Shown: piece by piece, positions 1 through 7,270 of the stretch
Layout: every line of letters begins with the position of its first letter
Position numbering within the stretch: position 1 is the stretch's first letter
Origin: DATHBR01 sp036389955
GTDB lineage: Bacteria > Myxococcota > Myxococcia > Myxococcales > Myxococcaceae
Length of the DNA stretch: 15,544 nucleotides
Assembly: GCA_036389955.1 (NCBI GenBank)
Contig: DASVVJ010000463.1
Location: 1 to 15,544, forward strand
Reading direction: 5' to 3'
The notes under the pieces: generated by a model
Database searches by the model: none
The model's input: the letters and a program-made list of their open reading frames with translations, nothing else
Told to the model about the DNA's origin: nothing
Made by a program: the position numbers and the translations under genes

Positions 1-1114
<1,114 letters not shown>

Positions 1115-1182
1115 GGGCCCAAGTCTAAGAGACTGGGCCCACACGCGCCAAGGGCTCGGCCCCGGAGTGACGTCTTAAGTCC

Positions 1183-1199
1183 TCCCGGTGCTTCCGGGA
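1183..1199. repeat. Short perfect inverted repeat between selA and the toxin remnant
   Basis: TCCCGG (1183-1188) and CCGGGA (1194-1199) form a 6-bp GC stem around the loop TGCTT. It lies about 70 bp upstream of the selA start and just before the toxin-leader remnant. There is no T-tract, so it is a weak terminator candidate. It could equally be an operator half-site pair or chance in GC-rich DNA. Nothing else in 1115-1220 looks like a gene. Confidence 0.3.
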
Positions 1200-1220
1200 C
1201 CGCCTCATAGTCCGGAGCCC

Positions 1221-1579
1221 ATGCTCCCAACGCCCTTCCCTTCCAGCACTCCGCGTGCCCAGCACTGGCCGTGGAGTGTCTGGCCGCGAATACTCATGCT
1301 GTGGGTAGCCAGCGTTCTGGCCACGGCCTGCGCCGCAGGTCCACGGGCCCGGCCTCCCTGTGACTTCCCCCTGGGCTGCCAGGAGTTCAACGCTCAATGG
1401 CGTCAACGGAACACGTCACGGCATCTTCACTCATCCACCGCGCGCGCCGAGCACGGCAGCGGCAACCACGCGGTAGCCGAGCGCCAGAAGCGTCCGGCGG
1501 ACGCTTGACCCAACCGCTTCAGAAACTCGTCGTGGAGCTCACTCAGTCAGGTAGGGTCTCCCTGAGACGTTCGCCCTGA
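1221..1579 (+). pseudogene. Remnant of a lipoprotein-type polymorphic toxin gene: leader kept, toxin body deleted
   Basis: From ATG 1221 (or ATG 1296, which gives the start MLWVASVLATAC) the frame encodes a hydrophobic signal with a lipobox-like end LATAC, then about 65 residues nearly identical to residues 37-95 of the intact toxin at 2375-3973 (shared RPPCDFPxGCQE, AEHGSGNHAVAERQ). It then hits TGA at 1506-1508, exactly where the two DNA copies stop matching. In another frame, codons 1502-1579 read LTQPLQKLVVELTQ... and end in TGA 14 bp before the next immunity gene. That matches the toxin-to-immunity gap of 10 bp in the intact unit. I infer a deletion that joined the leader, out of frame, to the last ~25 codons of an older toxin. 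The alternative, a functional short lipoprotein of about 70-95 residues, cannot be excluded. The start is uncertain and no ribosome site is clear. Confidence 0.6.
1301..1505 (+). repeat. Toxin-leader duplication, copy 1 (partner 2455-2659)
   Basis: This 205-bp block aligns without gaps to 2455-2659 at a constant offset of 1154 bp. I count about 22 mismatches by eye (roughly 89% identity). It encodes the end of the lipoprotein signal and the conserved N-terminal segment of the toxin. Similarity ends abruptly after GGACGCT. Confidence 0.9.
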
Positions 1580-1593
1580 AGCGTGTCCGCCCG

Positions 1594-2364
1594 ATGAAAT
1601 CCTTGACCACACGCCTGGGTCTTCCCCCTTCTGGGTTGCCAGGCGCAACGGTTCGGGAGCTGCTTCAGCTGGTTCTTGGGAAGTTCCGCTGGTTCCGCCC
1701 CGAGCGTTACGGGTTCGCGGCACTGGACAGCCCAGTAGATCCAGAGCACGTCGACTACGACAGGCTCGTGGCGGCCTACGAAGACCTGAAGGCTCTGACC
1801 GTGGCTGGCCGGACGGACAAGGAGTTTCTCCTGCTCGTAGGGACGAAGGAACCTGACTCTTCTTACTCAGGAGCACTCACCTGGGTGACCTCCGCCTCCA
1901 TGGCTTCTAAGGACTCCTGGCGTGCCAGACACCTCCGAGAAGTTGCCGAGATCATGCGGTTGGTCAATGCACCTCTCGGCATCTCGGCACTCGACGAAGA
2001 CATCGAGGCTAAGACCCAGCGATGGGTGCGAGACGACGTTGGCGAGGTGCTTACGTTCACTGTGCGCGACTACAGCGAGGGGCTCGCCGGGCTGTTCTGG
2101 CGCAACTTCTTCGGCCCACCATTCACGCGCATGTTCGGCGAGCGCCTCAGCTCCCTGCCCGCTCCATCAAAGCAGGACCTCGGCGACGGCATCATCCTGG
2201 TGCAGCCCTACGAGTTGCCTACTCAGGCCGGAACACCCGAGGGCGTCGCGGCCGAGCGTCAACTCATCTCCCAGCTAGGCCCCGAGTGCTTCTACGACCA
2301 CGAGCGCCACCTCAAGCCCACCCGGCGCCCGGAACTGCCGCATTTGCCTCCCAAACCGGGCTGA
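1594..2364 (+). CDS. Imm52-like immunity protein, orphan copy with a C-terminal extension
   Basis: A cytoplasmic protein of 256 residues with no signal peptide, expected to bind and neutralise a nuclease toxin. It begins MKSLTTRLGLPPSG and carries the landmarks FRWFRPERYG, TFTVRDYSEGLAGLFWRNFF, PYELPTQAGTPEG and ECFYDHERHLKPTRRPEL. The C-terminal half is almost the same as the second immunity protein at 3984-4736, while the first ~150 residues differ strongly. From memory these match the Imm52 family (partners of Tox-REase-5 toxins); this is a motif reading. It sits 14 bp after the toxin remnant and 10 bp before the intact toxin, so it is probably in one operon with both. Its own toxin appears lost, so it may protect against toxins of relatives. 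Oddly, the partner's stop after RRPEL is absent here, adding the tail PHLPPKPG. Third-position A/T is more common in its first half than in neighbouring housekeeping genes. Confidence 0.8.
   Translation: MKSLTTRLGLPPSGLPGATVRELLQLVLGKFRWFRPERYGFAALDSPVDPEHVDYDRLVAAYEDLKALTVAGRTDKEFLLLVGTKEPDSSYSGALTWVTSASMASKDSWRARHLREVAEIMRLVNAPLGISALDEDIEAKTQRWVRDDVGEVLTFTVRDYSEGLAGLFWRNFFGPPFTRMFGERLSSLPAPSKQDLGDGIILVQPYELPTQAGTPEGVAAERQLISQLGPECFYDHERHLKPTRRPELPHLPPKPG
2055..2333 (+). repeat. Immunity-gene 3' duplication, copy 1 (partner 4451-4729)
   Basis: This 279-bp block aligns gap-free to 4451-4729 at an offset of 2396 bp with about 20 mismatches by eye. The last 133 bp (2201-2333 against 4597-4729) are identical base for base. 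It encodes the shared C-terminal half of the two immunity proteins. Confidence 0.92.
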
Positions 2365-2374
2365 GCTGTCCACC

Positions 2375-3973
2375 ATGCAGGCATGGCCTTTAGCCAACGC
2401 AGTACCTGCTGCTGGTAACTCATGTTTGCTCTGGGACTGTTTGCTGCGAGCACTGTGGGTCGCCAGCGCGCTGGCGATGGGCTGCGCCGCGGGCCCACGG
2501 GCCCGGCCTCCCTGTGACTTCCCCATGGGCTGCCAAGAACTCAACGCTCAATGGCGTCAGAGGAGTACGTCACGGCATCTTCACTCATCCGCCCCACGCG
2601 CCGAGCACGGCAGCGGCAACCACGCGGTAGCCGAGCGCCAGGAGTGTCCGCCGGACGCTCGCCAGTTGGCGGTAGAGGCTCGGCTGGAGGAGTACCTCGA
2701 CTGGGCCCAGGCACGCTGGGCGGACACGGCGCGCCAACGGGTACGCCGGATAGCGCCGGGGCACCTGCTCACCGAACACCCTCTGCGTACCCAGTCGCAG
2801 GATGCGCTCACCGGCGCCGTCCTCGATTGGGCCTTCACGCACACTCACGACGACGACCTGCTGAAGAAGAGCCCCAGTGAGGTAGCGCTCTATCTGCTGG
2901 CGCGCCGCAGTGCCCTGGCGACCGCCATCGAGCTGGGCCGGTACGCACCGCCGCACCTGGACTACACACCCCCGGAGGACAAGAGCCCTCCTCCCGAGGA
3001 ACTGGTGGTGGAGCTGCTCTTTGGCGTGCTGCCCATCGTCGGCGAAGCCACCGACGCGGGCGGCCTGCTCACCGGCTACAGCATCACCGGTCGTGAGCTG
3101 AGCAAGGACGAACGCCTGCTGTGCGGTATCGGCGTGCTGGTGCCCTTCGTTCCGGGACGGGCTCTCTCCAGCGGTGGAGAGGTACTGGAGCGCACGGCGC
3201 TGATCACGGGCCGCAGCATGGAGGAGATGAGGGTGCTGCACCGGGTGGCCACCCACCTTCTGCCCGAGGACGCAGCCCGAGTGGAGGAACTGGTACGCCA
3301 TGCGGCACGGGGTGGACAGCTCAGCGAGCAGGACGTGCTCTTCCTCCAGCGCGTGGCGGCCCGGCTCGAGCAGCCCCTGCTCGAGGCCGCAGACACCCTG
3401 CGGCGCGGAGGCAGAGTTCCGCTGGTGGGCTCACGCCTGGGCCAGGCTGGCATCCGCCTGGAGCCAGGGAGCGCCGAGCACATGGCCGCAGCCTGGGTCG
3501 ATTACCAGTTCCGCCACTCGGACAGATACCCGCGCTTTCGCTACGCCCTCGACGAAGACTGGCGCAAAAAGTACGAGCTGATCCTCAAGAACAAGGAGAA
3601 GGGCACCGGCTTCGAGCTGGAAGTCCTCAAGCTCCGCCAACAGCAGAAGAACACCGCGTTGATGATGCCTCCTCCTGGCAATGCCGCGCAGGGCTTCATC
3701 CCGGATGCCGTGCCGCGCAATCCCACTCCGGGCGAACTCGTCTGGGGCAGGCCCTACCACTTCATCGAGGCCAAAGCGCGCAAGGACCTGGCACTCACCG
3801 GCAATCTCGAAGCCATGCTCGACTACGTCGAAGAGTATGGCGGAAGCATCGATCTGTGGATCCGTTCCGCGAAGCACGTTGATGGGCCTACTCGACTCAC
3901 GATGTCTCTTCGTAGACGGTTGGAAGTCTTGCAAAGGCGTGGCATGGCCACGATACAGCCCTTCCCACCCTGA
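2375..3973 (+). CDS. Lipoprotein-type polymorphic toxin: pre-toxin TG segment plus PD-(D/E)xK-like nuclease domain (SitA-like candidate)
   Basis: A 532-residue predicted secreted nuclease. Residues 18-36 are hydrophobic and end in a lipobox-like LAMGC (lipidated Cys37, Ala at +2). Residues 37-95 form a Cys/His-containing leader shared with the upstream remnant. A Gly-rich hydrophobic segment at ~209-262 (FGVLPIVGEATDAGG, then LLTGYSITGREL) matches a pre-toxin TG domain. The end, ~365-532, has Glu414/Glu416 (GFELEV), Asp444 (GFIPDAV) and E465-A-K467 (FIEAKAR), a PD-(D/E)xK-type active site; from memory it suits Tox-REase-5. Lipoprotein leader plus variable toxin end plus adjacent immunity gene recalls Myxococcus SitA toxins, delivered by TraA/B outer-membrane exchange; that route is inference and no traAB or sitB is present. 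ATG 2375 lies 10 bp after the orphan immunity gene. TTG 2441 would give a more compact signal peptide (LLRALWVASALAMGC), so the start is uncertain. Immunity gene follows by 10 bp. Confidence 0.82.
   Translation: MQAWPLANAVPAAGNSCLLWDCLLRALWVASALAMGCAAGPRARPPCDFPMGCQELNAQWRQRSTSRHLHSSAPRAEHGSGNHAVAERQECPPDARQLAVEARLEEYLDWAQARWADTARQRVRRIAPGHLLTEHPLRTQSQDALTGAVLDWAFTHTHDDDLLKKSPSEVALYLLARRSALATAIELGRYAPPHLDYTPPEDKSPPPEELVVELLFGVLPIVGEATDAGGLLTGYSITGRELSKDERLLCGIGVLVPFVPGRALSSGGEVLERTALITGRSMEEMRVLHRVATHLLPEDAARVEELVRHAARGGQLSEQDVLFLQRVAARLEQPLLEAADTLRRGGRVPLVGSRLGQAGIRLEPGSAEHMAAAWVDYQFRHSDRYPRFRYALDEDWRKKYELILKNKEKGTGFELEVLKLRQQQKNTALMMPPPGNAAQGFIPDAVPRNPTPGELVWGRPYHFIEAKARKDLALTGNLEAMLDYVEEYGGSIDLWIRSAKHVDGPTRLTMSLRRRLEVLQRRGMATIQPFPP
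2455..2659 (+). repeat. Toxin-leader duplication, copy 2 (partner 1301-1505)
   Basis: Gap-free partner of 1301-1505, lying inside the intact toxin gene over codons ~28 to 95. The repeat marks the conserved, exchangeable front of the toxin. Immediately after it the coding sequence becomes unique. Confidence 0.9.
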
Positions 3974-3983
3974 ACAGACCACC

Positions 3984-4736
3984 ATGAAATACTTCCGGAC
4001 AGAGTTCAGCTTGCCTCCGGGCGCCCCCCCCAGCTCAGTGGTGCGAGAGTGCTTCCAGCTGATCTTCGAGACTTACAGGTGGTTTCGTCCGGTCAAGTAC
4101 GGCAGGGCCTCTCTCTCAGAGAGGCTCGATCCAGACCGCATCGACTTCAACGCACTCGTCGCCTATTACGAGCGCTACAAGAACATCACGGTCACCGCAC
4201 GCACGGATCGGGACTACTTCATCTTCATGCCTGTGAAACCCGATGACCCTCCCTATACAGGAAGCGTCATTTGGGGCACCTCCGCCAAAGCGGCCGAGAA
4301 GGCCGCGTGGAGGGCTGAGCACCTGCATCAGATGCGTGAAGTCATGAGGTTGGTCAGAGCACCTCTGGCTCAAGCGGGACTGGATGAGGACTTCGAGAAG
4401 AAGACTCGGCGGCTTGTCGCGGATCCAGATGGATTATCCGCGATAGATACGTTCACCGTGCGCGACTACAGCGAAGGGCTCGCCGGACTGTTCTGGCGCA
4501 ACTTCTTCGGTCCACCGTTCACGCGCATGTTCGGCGAGCGCCTCAGTAACTTGTCCCCTGCGGTGCAGCAGGAGATCGGCGACGGCATCATCCTGTTGCA
4601 GCCCTACGAGTTGCCTACTCAGGCCGGAACACCCGAGGGCGTCGCGGCCGAGCGTCAACTCATCTCCCAGCTAGGCCCCGAGTGCTTCTACGACCACGAG
4701 CGCCACCTCAAGCCCACCCGGCGCCCGGAGCTATAA
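3984..4736 (+). CDS. Imm52-like immunity protein, cognate partner of the upstream toxin
   Basis: 250 residues, starting MKYFRTEFSLPPG at an ATG 10 bp after the toxin stop and ending RRPEL-stop. Tight placement directly downstream of the toxin is the standard order for a cognate toxin-immunity pair. It has no signal peptide, so it should act in the cytoplasm, where an incoming nuclease would attack. Shared landmarks with the upstream copy are YRWFRPVKYG, TFTVRDYSEGLAGLFWRNFF and PYELPTQAGTPEG. Residues 1 to ~155 are divergent (only scattered identities), whereas the last ~93 are nearly identical, with the final 133 coding bases exactly so. I infer that toxin specificity sits in the first half. 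Family assignment (Imm52) is by memory of motifs. It ends 14 bp from the convergent transglycosylase gene, with no clear terminator between. Confidence 0.83.
   Translation: MKYFRTEFSLPPGAPPSSVVRECFQLIFETYRWFRPVKYGRASLSERLDPDRIDFNALVAYYERYKNITVTARTDRDYFIFMPVKPDDPPYTGSVIWGTSAKAAEKAAWRAEHLHQMREVMRLVRAPLAQAGLDEDFEKKTRRLVADPDGLSAIDTFTVRDYSEGLAGLFWRNFFGPPFTRMFGERLSNLSPAVQQEIGDGIILLQPYELPTQAGTPEGVAAERQLISQLGPECFYDHERHLKPTRRPEL
4451..4729 (+). repeat. Immunity-gene 3' duplication, copy 2 (partner 2055-2333)
   Basis: Gap-free partner of 2055-2333; the segment 4597-4729 is identical to 2201-2333. Right after the repeat this copy reads GAGCTATAA (stop), while copy 1 reads GAACTGCCG, so the copies part at the stop codon. 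Confidence 0.92.
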
Positions 4737-4750
4737 CCGCACGGAGAGCG

Positions 4751-7162
4751 CTACTGGCCGGGCTGTGACACCTGCGCGGCCTTCACCACCGGTCCCTTGG
4801 CGGGACGGCCGTACAGGAGCTGGTACGTGTTGTAGGAGCGCAGCACGCGCTTGATGTAGCCGCGCGTCTCCGCGATGGGCACTTCCTCCACCCACGCATC
4901 CAGCGGCATGCCCTTGCGCTCGGAGCGCCACCGGTTCACCGCACCCGCACCCGCGTTGTAGCTGCCCACCGCGAACGGCGTCTGCCCGTTGAACCGTTTG
5001 ACCAGCTCTCCCAGGTGGTGAGCACCGATCCGGATGTTGAGCTCCGGGTCGTAAAGGCTCTCCACCTGGAACTTCTTGATCTTCAGCTGCTGCGCCGTCG
5101 CCTTCGCCGTGGCCGGCATCAGCTGCGTGAGCCCCATCGCTCCGGCCCATGACAGCGCCTTCGGATCCAGCGCGCTCTCCTCACGCATCAGCGCCTGCAG
5201 CAGGTCCGGCTCGATGCCCGCCTCCTTCGTGTGCTTCTCGATCAGCGGCCGGTATGCGTTCGGATAAGCGATCTCCCACACCGGCCTCGTCTGCGGAGTA
5301 ATCCGCCCGCCCAGGTCCCGCCGCAGCGCCACACGGGCCACCGCGTGCGCCGCCCGCTCATCCCCCGCCATCGACAGCAGGTGGACGATCAGCCGCACCG
5401 CCTCGGCCGGCTGACCGTTGCGGTTTACCGCCAGCAGCTCCGACGCCACCGCCTCCGGGAAGCCCAGGCGCAACAGCTCCACTCCCGCCAGGAAGTGCGG
5501 ATCCTTCTCGATCACTGGCCCGGTGTGCATCGGCCAGGGGCTCTGGGTCTCCGCGGTGAAGACCAGCTGCGGCGCAATGCGCGCCAGCCGCTCCTTGTCC
5601 ACCTCGCCCAGCTGCGCCCGCGCCATCAGCCCGTAGTAGGTGGCCGGATGCTCCACCGCGATCTCCTCGAAGAGCGCCACCGCCCCCATCGCATCCCCGC
5701 GCTCCTGCAGCGTCCGCGCCCGCCAGTACTTCGCACGCTCCACGTCATACGTCTCGTCCGCGTCCGCGAAGCGCTGCTCGATGCGCTTGAGAATCGCCAG
5801 CCCCTTCTCGTGGTCTCCCGAGGTGCGGGCAATCCAGTACGCCTTGAAGAGCGCCTCGCCCAGGAAGTCGCCCTGGGAGTAGTTGCGCTCCAGTTCCTCC
5901 AGCCGCACCAGCGCCTTCTCCGGCTGTCCCGTCTTCACGTACAGGTCCGCCGCGTAGAAGAGCGCGTCATCCGCGAACGAGTGGCCGGGGAAGTCCCGCG
6001 CCAGCCGCTCATAGGTCTCCGGCCCGCGCCGCTGGTCCACGATGGAGCGCGACGAGCCCAGCACGTACATGGCGCGCGGCAGCAGATCCGCGTCCTGGCA
6101 CTTCTCCACCACGGGGGTGAGCGTCTGGATGGCGCGGGTGTGCTCGCGCTCCTTGCGCAGTCCCTTGCCGTAGGCGAAGTGCGCGCGGCAGGCAATCGGC
6201 TCGGGCAGCTTCAGCGTGGGCAGCAGCGGCTCCAGCACCGCCAGGCCCTGCTTGTTACGGTGCAGATCGATCAGCTGCTCCCCGCGCACCACCTGCGCCT
6301 CGTCCGGCGCCTTCATCCCCTTGAGCCGGCGCTCGGCCTGCTTCGTCAGCGGCGACAACGGGTACTGCGCCCACAGCTTCCACAGGGCCGCACGCTCGCG
6401 CTCGCGATCCTTCTTCTCCGCAGCGATGTCCGCGGTGGCAATCAACGCCTCGGCGCCCACGTTCCGCCCGAACATAGGGGCCGGCCGGGACGCCAGTGGC
6501 TCCAGCGCCGCGATGGCCCCGTCAAAGTCCTTCTTCTTGCGCAGCACGCGACCCAGCGTCAGCCGCGCGTCCACGTACAGCTTCGAGTCCGGCGACACGC
6601 GCTTCAGCAGCTCCGCCGCCTCGTCGAAGCGTCCCAGAGACTCCAGCGCCACGCCCGCGTGGGTGAGGCACCGGTCCGCCATGGCCGGGTAGTCCTCGGC
6701 CAGCTCCGCCATCTCCTTGGCCGCGTACACGTCCGCCCCGGCCCTCACGGCGGCCAGCGCCCGCAGGTAGCGCACCGGCTCCGAGCCACCCTCCTTCTCC
6801 AGGAGCTGACGGGCCTTCAGGTAGAAGCCGCGGTCAAAGGCCTCCTTGGCCTCCTTCTTCCGGCCCTCGGCGAAGTACGGCGACAGATCGTCCAGCTCGT
6901 ACGCCCGGCCGCGCGGCACCTCGATGCGCGGAGGCTCCACCACCGCCACCACCGGCAGCGGGAAGGCGGGGTTGAAGATCTCCACATACCCGGGAGGCAG
7001 CGGGGCCTTCTCCGCCTCGGGCCTGGGGGTGAGCAGCGCCTCGGACGGAGCTCCCCCGGCGGTGGCCGGCTGCGGCGCGGGCGCGGCCTCGGAGGCCACG
7101 GGCTGCGCGGACGCCAGCGTGGCGACAAAGACGAGAGCGATCAACGAAAGGGCGGGTTTCAT
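4751..7162 (-). CDS. Soluble lytic murein transglycosylase with helical-repeat N-terminal region and C-terminal SLT domain
   Basis: 803 residues. An exported enzyme that cleaves the MurNAc-GlcNAc bond of peptidoglycan, forming 1,6-anhydro-MurNAc ends. The start at ATG 7162 is set by a clear signal peptide, MKPALSLIALVFVATLASAQ, with an A-x-A cleavage site after residue 19; the frame stays open upstream but has no signal there. The middle (~90-600) is full of TPR-like helical pairs (for example FDEAAELLKRV, LYVKTGQPEKALVRLEEL), as in Slt70-type enzymes. The C-terminal SLT domain (~645-760) shows MREESALDP with catalytic Glu662 before Ser663, then GAMGLTQLMPATA and VGSYNAGAGAVNRW, the usual GLMQ-like and AYNAG motifs. 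At ~800 residues it is longer than Escherichia coli Slt70. It converges on the immunity gene and diverges from the histidine kinase. Confidence 0.93.
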   Translation of the reverse strand: MKPALSLIALVFVATLASAQPVASEAAPAPQPATAGGAPSEALLTPRPEAEKAPLPPGYVEIFNPAFPLPVVAVVEPPRIEVPRGRAYELDDLSPYFAEGRKKEAKEAFDRGFYLKARQLLEKEGGSEPVRYLRALAAVRAGADVYAAKEMAELAEDYPAMADRCLTHAGVALESLGRFDEAAELLKRVSPDSKLYVDARLTLGRVLRKKKDFDGAIAALEPLASRPAPMFGRNVGAEALIATADIAAEKKDRERERAALWKLWAQYPLSPLTKQAERRLKGMKAPDEAQVVRGEQLIDLHRNKQGLAVLEPLLPTLKLPEPIACRAHFAYGKGLRKEREHTRAIQTLTPVVEKCQDADLLPRAMYVLGSSRSIVDQRRGPETYERLARDFPGHSFADDALFYAADLYVKTGQPEKALVRLEELERNYSQGDFLGEALFKAYWIARTSGDHEKGLAILKRIEQRFADADETYDVERAKYWRARTLQERGDAMGAVALFEEIAVEHPATYYGLMARAQLGEVDKERLARIAPQLVFTAETQSPWPMHTGPVIEKDPHFLAGVELLRLGFPEAVASELLAVNRNGQPAEAVRLIVHLLSMAGDERAAHAVARVALRRDLGGRITPQTRPVWEIAYPNAYRPLIEKHTKEAGIEPDLLQALMREESALDPKALSWAGAMGLTQLMPATAKATAQQLKIKKFQVESLYDPELNIRIGAHHLGELVKRFNGQTPFAVGSYNAGAGAVNRWRSERKGMPLDAWVEEVPIAETRGYIKRVLRSYNTYQLLYGRPAKGPVVKAAQVSQPGQ

Positions 7163-7270
7163 AGTCGGGGGCGGGTGGCCCTGAGGGATGCGCTCGGACA
7201 CGCCCGAGGACAACGGATGATGATCGAAAAATTTCCGGGCATGGACACAGGTTAGACTGTTCGCTCGAAC
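7163..7270. promoter_or_regulatory. Divergent intergenic region between the transglycosylase and histidine kinase genes
   Basis: The 108-bp gap must hold the start signals of both divergent genes. It contains an unusually A/T-rich patch for this window (GATGATCGAAAAATTTCC, about 7215-7232) and TTAGACT close to the kinase start. No convincing -35/-10 pair or Shine-Dalgarno site is visible on either side. Confidence 0.35.

Noticed and set aside
1115..1220. tRNA(Sec) gene near selA
   Set aside because: I looked for an extended acceptor stem, a TCA anticodon arm and a GGTTCGA loop and found none.
1301..4729. Repeats as an insertion sequence or CRISPR
   Set aside because: The repeats are direct, coding, and of two different kinds at different offsets. 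No transposase, terminal inverted repeats or regular spacers are present.
5231..7255. 674-codon open frame on the plus strand opposite the transglycosylase
   Set aside because: The minus strand encodes a signal peptide, helical repeats and a complete SLT active site. The plus frame is an Arg/Gln/Leu-rich mirror product.
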